Below are positions 1 to 11,006 of a DNA stretch of 64,000 nt, in pieces. The position numbers and the translations under genes were made by a program. This DNA is from Halesus radiatus (lineage: Eukaryota > Arthropoda > Insecta > Trichoptera > Limnephilidae): assembly GCA_022606495.2 (NCBI GenBank), contig JAHDVE020005245.1, positions 62,001 through 126,000 on the forward strand, in the 5' to 3' direction. The notes under the pieces were generated by a model. That model was not told the DNA's origin. It saw only the letters and a list, made by a program, of their open reading frames with translations, and searched no databases. Position 1 is the stretch's first letter. Every line of letters starts with the position of its first letter.

Positions 1-1181
1 GGCTGCCATAAAATTACGCAGTTTTTTTTTTTTAATCCAAAATAAAGTTAAGTATATCAATCTGTACCCTTTTTTTCAATTTTTTTCTTTATCAATCGAT
101 TGGAAAATATTAAGTGAACAATTTTATATTTTGTCTTATTTTCTTACAAAGCTCAATAGCTCGTGATGGAAACGATTCTGTGAGCTGAAAATTGTTGCAG
201 ATTTCACGACGTCTCACTGTTTCAGTGTTGTTTTTTTATTTACTATAACAAAAAACTGATATTAGTTTAAAAAAATTGTTCATATTGTGAAAAAAATCAT
301 TTAATATCAGCAAATTTGTTGTTTTTTTTTTGTTTTTTATATATTATTATTCTTCTCAAGTTGTTTCCTCATTGCTGAGGATCGTGAACCCCCCTCCAAT
401 ATCCCTCGTGTATAAGGTTCCCCCACTCCTCGCGGCTCTCGCTGCGCACACCGATGTTCCATTTTTTTATAGTGCCAAAGGAAATAAATTGTTTAAGGTG
501 ATGCAATGAGAAGTAATGCAAAATCATGTGTTTTTGGTTTGAGAATTTGATGGCCTAGAAATATCGTAGATGATTCAATTAAATACTGCAAGTAGAACAC
601 ACCTTGGCCTTTCATTTAACCGGGCATTTTTTTATGTGTCTTTTTTGTAAGCCTAGAAAAAAAGCGCAAAATCTCCTACTTACGAACCCCTTTTCCGATA
701 TTGCCGTATTGTTCATTGTGGTAAATTAAGTTTTTTCAAATATGACCGTAAAAGATTTTAATAATTATGTCTGAACTTTACAGAATACAATAAAACACGC
801 ATTTTGGTGATGGTTTTTTTTGCATAAATCGAAACATGCGACCGATGTTAAGCGGGAATCACGACCTTGTCGTGGCGACATAAGGGGTGCGTGATTTCGT
901 TGGAATTTTAACCGGTGGATCGCCTTAAACATTTTTTTTCTATATACCTAAATCAAATGTTAATCATTTATCAATAATTATTTAAGTATTCACCTGTTTG
1001 TAATAATTATTTATTTTAATTTATTTCATCAATAGTTCAGTGAGATTAAAAATATATTTATTCGATTATAATAAAAAATAGTATTAATAAAATGTCCCTA
1101 TAGTTTAGTAGGTCATCCAATTTATTTATTGTTTTTATTTTATACAAAACATCACCAGTAAAATAAGATAAAAAATTGATT
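1..1181. other. AT-rich intergenic DNA, nothing recognised
   Basis: Long T and A runs; a short GC-richer patch at 370-465 (CCCCCCTCC...CTCGCGGCTCTCGC). No coding or RNA signal that I can support. Confidence 0.5.
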
Positions 1182-1576
1182 GATACCTTAGTTCAATAGG
1201 GAAATAACTCAAAATTTCCGGGTTTTGAGTTAATGATGAAAAATGCTAAAGTAACTCTCCCTTCTCATATTTCAATAAAAAAATAAGTCTAATTCGTCCT
1301 AATTATGTAGTCAGATAATTCTTTATGGAATTATAATGAAATCAGCACATTCTTAGTTCAATGGAGAAACATGCGAAATGTTTCCGTTTGGAACTTAATA
1401 AATGTAGCCATTTACACCTATGATATGATGGGTTGATAAATTACTTACATCTATTGTTATGTTATAGGTGGACAAAATAACTTTACATCGGAGCGATGTC
1501 TTTATGAAAACATTTTCAAATCCAGTTTTCTCAAAATGAGGTATTTTGAGTTAGTTCCCTATTGAACTAAGGTATC
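1182..1576. mobile_element. MITE with 34-bp terminal inverted repeats
   Basis: GATACCTTAGTTCAATAGGG at 1182 continues to 1214; its reverse complement ends the element (CCCTATTGAACTAAGGTATC at 1557-1576). The two 34-bp termini are near-perfect complements. A diverged internal copy of TTAGTTCAAT(A/G)G occurs at 1352. The 395-bp interior has no coding capacity. Superfamily not assigned. Confidence 0.85.
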
Positions 1577-1588
1577 GATATGCCGTTC

Positions 1589-3150
1589 TGCCACCACTCA
1601 AAAATGCACATTTTGCAGCCTGCTAACGCAAGAAATATTACAAATGAATTATCTATAAATTCTATACGGGAAATTTATAAGGTTTCCAATGAAAAAGGTT
1701 CTTAGACTGAGCTATTAAGTTCTATATGAAATACGTTCGGTCTGATATTTAATAGTAGATAAAAATTGAGCACGCTGCAGTCGTTTAAAAAGTTTTAAAT
1801 GACAACACAAGCTCCCACATCGGAAAATGAAAGAGCATTGTTAAAAAGCATAATGGTCCAAGTTATCGATGTATAAACTACTAGATTTGGCGTGTCATAC
1901 AAATAAGCATGACAATTTTGGGCCACGTATGAGTAATTTCATGTAATTTGGTCATGATGTTCATTTTAGGAAACTAGAGACGTACGTGTCACCACGCGTC
2001 ACAAGTTTGAAGTTGAAATTTAAGATCCCAACTTTATGTTAAACTTCATAGCCGCACTGTATGCAGAGCCAATGTTGAGCGTGAACTTTGTCATAAAACT
2101 ACTGTTGTAATATGAATGCGTTCATACATCATGAACCCACACATCTTCATACTATAACGTCTTGAAGAAATTGGACACTTTATCATTTGTTAGTTTTTTG
2201 AAAACGCTCACTCGAAACGATATGTAATGTATATTCTTTTAAAGTATTCATATAGCTGATTAAATTGTCAATAACAAAGTTCAAGATAGTCCCTGTCTAA
2301 AATGTATCTAACTGTCTCAAATTTTGTGTTTGAAAAATGATCTCGATAAAGTTAGCCACTCTGTCGATGCAAACTTGCTGGGAGATAAATTTGCTCGATG
2401 TAGACCAACAAAAGGTAACAAGCAATACTTGCCATGTTTTGACAATGAGATAATGCACTTTCTTTTTGATAAATGTTTTTCGCAAACCAATTCATTTTGA
2501 TTCGGGTGTCATTTTTAAGTTTCACATGACCCGTTTAGATATTGTTTGGTCGATGGTCCAAGTGCATGTTTTTTACTTTAATCAGACGATGATCAGAAAT
2601 TAGTGGCACTTTCCGAAAGGAGATGGTTACATCATACTCTGAGACATTTTAATATTTTAACCTTTTACAAGGAAGATAATTACATGGAAAGGTGATTTTT
2701 TTGTGTTTCTGAAATGTATGTATCCAAATACCCATTTATTATATGTTAAATCAAAATAAAACAAATTATAAATTTAAAAATTATTGCTTCGAGTGTTGTT
2801 GTTCCTTGTTTCGTTACAACGAACTGTCAAACTCGAATGTGAAGAACAATTTTAAAAGGCAAAGTGACTAACTTGGTGTTACCATAGTAATGGAAAAACT
2901 TAATTCCTCTTTATTAAATTTCTAGTTTTTATTGCCGACCTGTACTGGAATTTTAGATAAAACATTCGAAAATGCCTTCACTGGTTTTCAAACTGCACAT
3001 ATTACAGACGTTTTTGGTATGCATTTCAAAAGATTACAGTTTGAGAATTTTTGTCATTGGAAACCTTAGGCAATTTCCTAACTGCCCGTATAGATTTTAC
3101 AGATACATCATTTGTAGTAGTCCTTGCATTAGTAGGCTACGAAGTGGTGT
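1589..3150. mobile_element. 1.56-kb non-autonomous inverted-repeat element (family A)
   Basis: Left arm 1589-1740 (CCACCACTC...CTGCTAACGCAAG...TCTATACGGG...GGTTTCCAATG) is the reverse complement, with mismatches, of the right arm 2935-3150 (CATTGGAAACC...CCCGTATAGA...TTGCATTAGTAGGCTAC...GTGGTG). The interior (1800-2560) has no intact ORF and is homologous to 17205-18400. A short deletion derivative with the same arms lies at 31665-32057. Probably a DNA transposon derivative; no transposase seen. Confidence 0.7.
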
Positions 3151-4150
3151 TTATGGTCATTTTTTAGCGCTGAACGGCTTCCATACATTTCAATAATAAG
3201 ACTAAAATAGTTTTATTTGTCTCACATCATATTACTATATGTTTTGTAAAATTTGAGTTTATTTTAAAGTCACATCTAATCACTGAAGATACAAATGAAT
3301 AGAAGTGTGTTATGGGCGTGTACGTGTTCCCAATGTAATTTCCGTTCAAATCTGTATAGATCACACTTGGGATTATCTGTTCACTAGAAATGCCTTCCAT
3401 GTAGATTTGAATGGAAACCGATGTCGCCACTGGCTGAATACCTTTTTGTTCTAGCCCATTTAGCACGCATCCTGTTTCTCTCATACTGCCTGACATTGCA
3501 TATCGCACAGAGCAAGTAATGCATAGAGATGTCCTAACGCACAAGGGGAAGAAACTCAAATGAGGGTGGAGAGCTAGGCGTGCTGCCAATTCTACTAAAT
3601 AAGTAAAAAGGTTCAGCCTGTTTACAAAAACCGAATATTTTGTTCTAATCTTTTACAAATTTTTTAAATTTGCTAACCTCTGTCAAAATGACGTGAAACA
3701 AATGTGGACGGCAGTGCTACTAGGCTGGTGCCAAAATGGGTGTCATGCAACATTAGCCATCAAAATAGTACATCGGTGGTATATCGCCATTACATTTGAT
3801 CAAAATATAAATTTTGTAACGACGATGAAACAAATTTCTGTATTTGAAATCTAAGCAAAGAATGGTCAGCCTTTTGGCTCACGGAACACGCCCACATCGC
3901 ATTTCTTGCGTTCTTCTTTATTCTATGGTTCTAAGTCACAAATTTTGTGCATATTATTTCAAATCCCACAAAGTGAATATTATCGCGAATGATATCAACT
4001 CTGGGCCCTAGCCAACGCCGTATCATATCTCTGTCAGTCCATCATCCGCGAATAGATGACTGATAATGTTCTAAATTTGAACTTATTCAGATTAAATACA
4101 TTTAGCTAAGAGACTCGCAGTTGCTTAATACAAATTAATTTTACAATCCG
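3151..4150. other. No recognised gene
   Basis: AT-rich DNA. The 120-codon reading frame on the minus strand at 3227-3589 has no family match that I recognise and no coding-like composition, so I do not call it a gene. Confidence 0.4.
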
Positions 4151-4154
4151 AGTT

Positions 4155-4352
4155 CTGACTGTCCGGAGCCAGTGGGTCTATAGCATCCCTAATTTGAAGT
4201 TCTGAGGCTGAAGGAAGCGAGGAACAGACTTAGACGGGAAAGAGGAAGATTGGAAAATACCTGGCTCTTCTGAAATCTTCTTACTAAACATACCTTAAAT
4301 GCAGACATCGTTTCATTTTTTCTGAATGGTGGTTTTTCACTAGGGCAATACT
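4155..4352 (-). mobile_element. SINE body fragment (family S)
   Basis: Reads on the minus strand as the 3' body of the tRNA-derived SINE at 20303: CCAGGGCGATACTG-like segment, then TATTTTCC...CCTC, then ACTGGCTCC(G)GACAGT. 5' tRNA head absent. Confidence 0.6.
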
Positions 4353-4697
4353 GAAATTATTTATCTCTCCATCAATTCATTGTTAATTCAAATTTTCCCA
4401 AGTTATCTGCTCATTTAAAGATTACTAGTGAAAACCTGTTAACCCGTGGAATGCAAACGCGCCATATGGCACATTCACATAATTCCGTTGAACGCCAACG
4501 CTGCACTACGGAGCCGATTCTGAATGGTCACGTTCTCATGGGATTTTGAGTCTTAAGTAAATTCGTACAATACTCAAATAAATTTTATTCTCCATTAGCA
4601 AATGAATAATACTGCGTTTAAAATATGTTGGTCATACACGCGCCAAGTGGAAAATAATAAATAATATCCTGTCACAGTGGAAAGTACTTCCGGTATT

Positions 4698-4945
4698 CTA
4701 ACTTAACCATCATGCCGTTTCTCCGCAGCGGTAGGCAGAGAGGACGGACCGCCAAACAACTCGATCTTGGCACACACTTCTTGCTTCATTCACATTCATA
4801 CATCGTCTCGTACATTCACAGAAGTATTTGATTAACTTGATTGTGCCATGTCTTCCTCGAGCGTCTCCGGCTTCTTCTATTCACAATCGCATCATATATT
4901 CTTCTTACACTTCTTTCTTCGTTCATTCGCTTTTCTCCCGGTTTT
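4698..4945 (-). mobile_element. LINE fragment (family alpha, C-terminal region)
   Basis: Minus-strand match to the C-terminus of the LINE at 51690-52300 (ERM..RRIYDANLNGRR..GRP(R)KTW...NEARSVCQDRV), broken by stops and deletions. Closely followed by AT-rich DNA. Confidence 0.65.
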
Positions 4946-5307
4946 CAAAATCATATTACTGTACTTATTTACAGGAAAACCTCGTATTATTTTATTTTTA
5001 TTGTGAAGGGTACTTATTTAACTTTATGGAAAATATAGTAAACTTCAAAAATATTTTCTTTATCTTTGTTTTGTATCATGAGAGAGAAAAAAAATCATTT
5101 CTCTAAATATATAAAGCTATTCGGTAATTGCGAAATTACACTCAGCCGACGCACAGTGCGACAAACATGGAAAAAGCTCCGGTTTTGAGTGATTTGTCCG
5201 CTGAAAATTTGGCTTACAGAGGTTTGATACCACGGAATATAACTTTACTGATGCCAAGATGAAATAATTTAATTTAATAATTTTTCCATTCAAAATGGAA
5301 ATTACAT

Positions 5308-5492
5308 TAGCCGTGTTTAGTGATTGGATCTGAATAGCCAGGTATTTCCCATCCTTCCTCTTTCTCGCCTCCTTCCTCTCCCCACTCCTTTAAGCCTCAC
5401 AGGATACCCCGAATCTGGGATGCCGTAGACCCACTGGCTCTTGACAATCCGGAGCAGTCGGAACTCTCGTGCGGTATTCACAATTTTTTTTG
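5308..5492 (+). mobile_element. SINE body fragment (family S)
   Basis: GTGTTTAGTGATTGGATCTG...TAGCCAGGTATTTCCC...CACTGGCTCTTGACAATCCGG...GTGCGGTATTCAC matches the 3' half of the SINE at 20303; tRNA head missing. Confidence 0.7.
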
Positions 5493-6053
5493 ACAACCGA
5501 ATATTTTAAAAAGTTTGTTTTTAGTTCCTCTTTTGACCACCTACAAAATTAACTATATCAATTCTTATTTAGATAGACACAGAAAATAAAAAGGTAACAG
5601 TTATAGCAGTAACTTTAACCTAGATCGTCTAGTCTCACCAGGGCCAATGTCTACCAATTGAACTATTGAAAATCTAATTACATTCAGTAATTTTTATCGA
5701 TCTTATCTTCCCAATTTGAATTTATAACATTATCCTCAATTAATTCCCATCTTTTGGTATGATTGCAAAGTTCTACCCGAATATATTTGCAGCCTAGACC
5801 GTTGCTCTTTTATTTTCTGTATCTTAATCTGTTTCATATTTTCATTTTGTTGATATTCTCTTCTTCAATTATTAAATATTACAATGATGTTTAAAAGCTT
5901 CAATAATTTTAATATAATTATTTTATTGACTTGTAATTAAATAATGTCTCATGTAAAATAATAATAATTGTTTTTTTTTGTTCACAATTGTGGAATGATG
6001 AATTAAATGAAAGTACACTTTGTTTGAATCCACTTTTATTTTAATATAAATAC

Positions 6054-6091
6054 GTCGACTAGTTTCGATTCGACTGAATCATCTTCAGGAC
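6054..6091 (-). ncRNA. Hammerhead-ribozyme-like motif (Penelope-type)
   Basis: Minus strand 5'-3': GUC / CUGAAGA / U / GAUUC-AGUC-GAAUC / GAA / ACUAGU / C / GAC. This has the core CUGANGA...GAAA, a 5-bp stem II, a self-complementary six-base stem III (ACUAGU), a permitted H17 (C) and a 3-bp stem I (GUC:GAC). Minimal hammerheads with tiny stem III are known in Penelope-like elements, where they probably act as dimers. The unpaired U before stem II may lower activity. A partial inverted copy (GGAACTAGTCGACGTATT) follows at 6095-6112. Confidence 0.6.
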
Positions 6092-6335
6092 TTATATCGG
6101 AACTAGTCGACGTATTTTTTTTTAATTCAATAATAGGTGTTGTGTGAGATTATATACCTACTACAGACATAATTTTAACTAGCTCCTTTTGTAAAATATA
6201 CATTTATACAATAAGTTCTTTGGAATGCGAATCACAAATATATATGTTCAAATTTTTGCCAAATAATCTTTTACAAATTGTGTAACAATAAACCTAAATA
6301 CTGCCATTTTACGTATCATACATTTGTGTTTTATT

Positions 6336-7020
6336 TGTATTATGTATTTACCACAAAAGGAACGATACATGTGTGCCTTACGCCCAGCTTGGGAGTTGCA
6401 AGCTGTCAAGATTTTGCACAGTTTATCAGTTTATAGGATACATTATGCAGGGAGATCTGAAACGGAAAATATATTAACACTAAATACAAACTAACACAAG
6501 AAAACCCAATGAGCTTGGGAGATGCAGGCTGTCGAGATTTTGCGCAGTTCATCAGTTTATACGCTGGATACATTACGCAGGGAGATCTGAAACAGAAAAT
6601 ATATTAACACCAAATACAGACTAACACAAGCAAACCCAGTGAGCTTGGGAGATGCAAGCTGTCGAGATTTTGTGCAGTTTATCAGTTTATACGCTGGATA
6701 CATTACGCATTATTTGTATTATGTATTTACCACAAAAGGAACGATACATGTGTGCCTTACGCCCAGCTTGGGAGTTGCAAGCTGTCAAGATTTTGCACAG
6801 TTTATCAGTTTATAGGATACATTACGCAGGGAGATCTGAAATGGAAAATATATTAACACCAAATTCAGACTAACACAAGAAAACCCAATGAGCTTAGGTG
6901 ATGCAAGTTGTTGAGATTTTGTGCAGTTTATCAGTTTATAGGATACATTACGCAGGGAGATCTGAAACGGAAAATATATTAACACCAAATATAGACTAAC
7001 ACAAGAAAACCCAGTGAGGA
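6336..7020 (+). repeat. Nested tandem array of about 126-130-bp units
   Basis: Five units begin AGCTTGGGAG(T/A)TGCA (6386, 6512, 6642, about 6766, 6891) and carry CAGTTTATCAGTTTATA, GCAGGGAGATCTGAAA and AACACAAGAAAACCCA. A larger period of about 373 bp is also visible: TTATTTGTATTATGTATTTA occurs at 6336 and 6709. The array ends in GTGAGGATATCATTATTTTA, the same tail as the LINE-like segment ending near 24670. Confidence 0.85.
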
Positions 7021-7098
7021 TATCATTATTTTATATTTGTTATAAAAAAAATCGTAATAAAATACAATTATTATCTATATATGTATTCAAAAAAATTT

Positions 7099-7400
7099 AT
7101 GTGTGGGTTTGGGTGCGATAATGAACAATCTGAAAGTATTTTCTGGAATAGTTTTTGGGATATTATGCCGTGCTGCGCTTCCTCCTCCTTTAGCCAACGT
7201 CGGTGATTGCCGAGCACAATTGAGAATGGTCATTACTTTGGATTTGTTCCTGAAGTACTGGGAAGACCAAAATGGCATAGAGCGCGTCTAATTACGGAAG
7301 CAACTGAAATCCACAAAAACCGTATTAATATTATTAGGAACGACGGAGCTGAGCTTAATAGTTCTTGGTATCCGGTACTTGACGGCTGCACCAAAAATCA
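7099..7400 (+). pseudogene. Composite LINE / Penelope-like relic
   Basis: 7099-7140 encodes VGLGAIMNNLKV, like the LINE segment VGLGAKVSNLKV at 21470. About 7207-7380 encodes RLITEATEIHKNRINIIRND then LNSSWYPVL, which resembles the region following the GIY-YIG endonuclease of Penelope-like elements (R.REA.EI.KH..N.NR.DG..L...W.P.L). No intact frame. The Penelope assignment is family knowledge plus inference. Confidence 0.45.
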
Positions 7401-7489
7401 ACGCTGCTGCATTCATTGTACTAATAATTATTATTATATTGAAATGACTTATACGTGCATAAATACACACTACACTGCAGTCTGTACTA

Positions 7490-8062
7490 TAGAGAGCGCG
7501 TAGATACATTAATAGTACACCACTGCTAGCCCTGTACAAATCGCAAGTGTAGAATATGGCAGCCGCCTCTGGTCCGGAGCCCCAAAATATCTGAAAAAAA
7601 CCCTTAACTCTGCAGAAACGGTCAGTCCGTTTAATAGATTCCCTTATCTTGACAAACAGAATCTTCCAATCTTTGGAACACAGACGTCAGGTGGGAATGC
7701 TGTCCCTATTCTACCGGTATTTTAATGAAAGTTGCCCTGAGAAACTAGCGTCGTTGATCCCTTCGGCACCTGTGCACAGTCGGGAAACATGCCAAACGCG
7801 CACCCAACATTTGTACACGGTTGACATTTATCACATGAGAACGGGTCACTTCTACAACTCGTTCTTGTGATCAACAGCTCGACTGTGGAATGATCTGCTG
7901 GCCTCTGTGTTTCCTCCCTCCTGCAACATGTGTCTCTTCAATTCCCAGGTTCACCCCTTCCTATCCTCTAAAAGACCCTCAACACAGCATCCCCAAAGAT
8001 GACGTAGGCCTGAGGGAAATTACTTCCCTCGGGCCTCCCGAGTTACTGAAAAAAAAAAAACA
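7490..8062 (+). pseudogene. Non-LTR retrotransposon 3' ORF remnant (family beta, jockey/CR1-like)
   Basis: Discontinuous frames give VEYGSRLWSGAPKYLK-like sequence, SLEHRRQVGMLSLFYRYFN, LASLIPSAPVHSRETCQTRT, MRTGHFYNSF and LWNDLLASVFPPS: the C-terminal end of a LINE reverse transcriptase ORF. The 3' part ends CCTGAGGGAAATTACTTCCC...GAGTTACTGAAAAAAAA, probably the element's own 3' end. At least nine other pieces of this family occur in the window. Confidence 0.75.
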
Positions 8063-8281
8063 AAAACAAGCGAAATAAAAATTCTAGTAAAATTCTAAAT
8101 AAAAACCTATGAAAGTCAAAGAGATTCCTTATAAAGTTTACCCTCGCGATTTTTTTAAATCGATTGCATTCAAAAGCAAGATGAAAGATTTTTTTGAAAG
8201 GTCGCCAAGCCGCGAGGACAATAGGCCATTTAATACCTCAAAGGATTTATTTCCGTGTCCACTGTCGAAGCTAATTATTTT

Positions 8282-8397
8282 GGTCTGGATTAATAATAGC
8301 GCGAGTGATTTATTGGCGAGTCGGATCCATAGCAGCATTAGTCTGGATTAATAATAGCGCGAGTGATTTATTGGCGAGTCGGATCCATAGTATGCAT
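8282..8397. repeat. 58-bp tandem duplication
   Basis: GTCTGGATTAATAATAGCGC...GGATCCATAG occurs twice in a row with a 58-bp offset (starts near 8283 and 8341), nearly identical. Confidence 0.85.
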
Positions 8398-8420
8398 TCA
8401 GATTATAAATAAATCCGTCT

Positions 8421-8705
8421 CGCCATTCATTTATTTTTAGTCTTGGCATCACTGAACTAAATAATGATATTATCAGAAGAGCACGGAAACTCTATGAGAC
8501 AATTTTGTTCAACATTTTCTATGCTGCCACCTAGCAACAAAAAATATAATTTCCCTAAAGGCGGTTTCATTATGCGTACATTTTCAAGGCAACATTTTTG
8601 TAGTTCAAGTTTTTGTCGCTAGGATCGTTAATATTTTTGTTGTGTATTTCGCGATAATGCTTCACGAAAGTACGCATTTGGACGAAACGTCATTCAGTCG
8701 GCAAT
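8421..8705 (+). repeat. Diverged second copy of the fray upstream region
   Basis: From 8505 to 8705 the order of short blocks matches 10795-10985: CACCTAGCAACAAAAAATAT, TTTTGTAGTTC, TCGC(T)AGG, and ACGTCATTC(A/C)GTCGG. Its leading part (8421-8492, including TCTTGGCATCACTGAACTA) recurs almost exactly at 9814-9885. No exon 1 coding sequence follows, so it looks like a duplicated promoter fragment. Moderate confidence because homology was judged by eye. Confidence 0.5.
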
Positions 8706-9813
8706 GGCATTTCTCGTGCTGGGAATTTTTCCCCAGATCTAGGGAGAAACTAATGGATCTAGGGAGAAAGGGAGGTTATGATTTTGGCGAAAATTCATCG
8801 TATTATTAAACTTTACCGGGAATTACCATTGACTAAAATTTAATCGAGTATTTTTCATTTAATACAATACAACATCTACAACACAACAGTTGAAGGTACC
8901 TGCCTATATATGCTTTCACTGGTATGTGGAATTATTTTACTTATAGATAAGAAAGCTAGAGATGTCGTCATCGGGAATGATAGACGACTTCAGTGATAAA
9001 GTGATGACGCCCTCTTAAAAATCCGTTGGGAACTAAGTGGCAAACTTCCCACATAAAGAAATATGCTTCTGTCCGTGGATACATCTTTTAAATTGGCATG
9101 GCTCTCTCTCTCTCTCTTATGAAAGCGCAGAAAACCTTAAACGGGTAACCGGACAATGCAGCACAGTGATAAGAAGTCATGATAAATGATTTTAAAAAAA
9201 CTTGGTTAACTAGGTTGAGTTAGATTAGGCTTTTTTTCATATTTTATTGACTTTATATCACATTTCAAAAGAATGCCGATTTATCACCTTGATGAATTGC
9301 CATTGAACCAGATACATATGGTTGGCGCGGGGGACGCCCCCCCCCCCTCCTTGAGGAAGAATTGGCGTAGAGAATTCATCATTTAAGGAAGAGAACCACA
9401 ATTGTAACTTTTTTATATCATTAGATATGGCATTGTCTTATATAAGTGTACAATAAGCTTAAACAAAACTTTCTTAAACTGTGCATGTGACTTGATTATT
9501 TTTTTATTACGATAAAAGTAAAGGTAGCTCAAGATACTTTAGCGCCCCCCCCCCCCCCTCGAGTTTTTTTCCGTATTCGCCACTGCATGGAACCGAATAA
9601 ACACATACCTAAGATACATTAAAAATAAGAAAATAAGATTAACTAAGGCATAAAAAACACCTATCTAAGGTCTATTCGCATCTATCAACACCGCGCAATT
9701 CAGAACTGTACATTACAGACACGACAACATTAGTTGCCTATGAACACATTCATATTACGGCGTACGTAAGCGTTACGTTTCCGCACATGCACGGGCCAGC
9801 ACCGGCCGAGATT
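8706..9813. other. Intergenic, no gene seen
   Basis: Contains homopolymer C tracts at 9340-9349 and 9545-9558, a (CT)n run at 9103-9117, and a GC-rich patch at 9760-9810. The segment near 9665-9730 is an inverted, diverged copy of part of the 230-bp upstream duplication. Confidence 0.5.
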
Positions 9814-10330
9814 GGCCATTCATTTATTTTTAGTCTTGGCATCACTGAACTAAATAATGATATTATCAGAAGAGCACGGAAACTCGGTTAGAATATTTTG
9901 ACGTACTGGTGAATGCTTGTGATGTCTATTGACTTTCTTCTTCACTATCTTCCTTGTTCTTTTATTAATATAAAATCACACACATACATTTCAACAAGAT
10001 CGACACCCCCCTACCCCCTCCCTTTCCAGACCCCAAACAAATTACATGAACCTTTTTAATTAATATTTCATCTTTTTTTTTACAAGTATTTTTTAATTTT
10101 ATTTTGATTTCTTCAAAAATCACTAGATTAACTCATAATTAACTCTCATTCCCAAGTGGAAACCTGTAAATGGTTAAATTTATATCACTTATTCATTATT
10201 TATGTAAACTGTTGGTCTACCAAATAAACAAAATCCTCAAACATGTTGTGGCGGACGCTAATGCAGTCTACAACCGTACTCGCGTCTATGCTATACTGCA
10301 CGGTGTAAAGCGAATATTCGCGACTGTGCT
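9814..10330. other. Intergenic, mostly unrecognised
   Basis: Starts with a 72-bp copy of 8421-8492; the rest is AT-rich apart from a CG-containing stretch at 10245-10330 that leads into the tandem duplication. No ORF that I can support. Confidence 0.45.
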
Positions 10331-10790
10331 GTTCGTACACTGTACTGTTCTGCACTGCGCGGTGCTGGTAGATGTGAATACCTAAACGGTTTGAACGTCG
10401 CGTCGGAGTAAATCTGGTGGATTTTTTTAAATTCTGGTGATTTTTAGTCACTTTGCTGGGGAGTTTCTATTTTTCGACCTGGCAACGCTGGTCGGTAAAT
10501 AAAATATCAATGTACTGAATGAACTCGGAAACTCTCTCCAACATTTATACGATTGACTTTGTTCGTACACTGTACTGTTCTGCACTGCGCGGTGCTGGTA
10601 GATGTGAATACCTAAACGGTTTGAACGTCGCGTCGGAGTAAATCTGGTGGATTTTTTTAAATTCTGGTGATTTTTAGTCACTTTGCTGGGGAGTTTCTAT
10701 TTTTCGACCTGGCAACGCTGGTCGGTAAATAAAATATCAATGTACTGAATGAACTCGGAAACTCTCTCCAACATTTATACGATTGACTTT
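10331..10790. repeat. Exact 230-bp tandem duplication upstream of fray
   Basis: 10331-10560 and 10561-10790 are identical base for base by direct comparison. The unit contains a CG-rich patch (GAACGTCGCGTCGG), an A/T run and a CTCTCTCC motif. The second copy ends 216 bp before the fray ATG, so it lies in the promoter or 5' UTR. A diverged inverted copy of the CACTGCGCGGTGCTGGTAG part lies near 9665-9730. Confidence 0.95.
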
Positions 10791-11006
10791 TTTACTGTAC
10801 CATCTGACACAACGAAATATAAAATATACGATTTCCATGTATCCCATGTGCATTATTTCTGTAGTTCTAGTTTTCGCCGTTAGGTTCGCTAAAATTTAAG
10901 GAATGAATTTAGAAACAGGGGTTTATGTTTGTAGGTATATCATGTCTGGGAGAAACGTCATTCCGTCGGTATTGTCGATAATGCAGGCAGTTCATTTATC
11001 AGCAAA
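10791..11006 (+). promoter_or_regulatory. fray proximal promoter / 5' UTR
   Basis: Lies between the tandem duplication and the ATG. No clear TATA box. The CGTCATTCCGTCGG sequence at 10956-10969 matches CGTCATTCAGTCGG in the older copy at about 8689-8702; the latter contains an arthropod initiator-like TCAGTC. Transcription start is not determined; the promoter call comes from position. Confidence 0.4.

Noticed and set aside
9340..9558. Poly-C tracts as regulatory G-quadruplex sites
   Set aside because: They are single homopolymer runs, not spaced G/C tracts, and could be sequencing or assembly homopolymer expansion.
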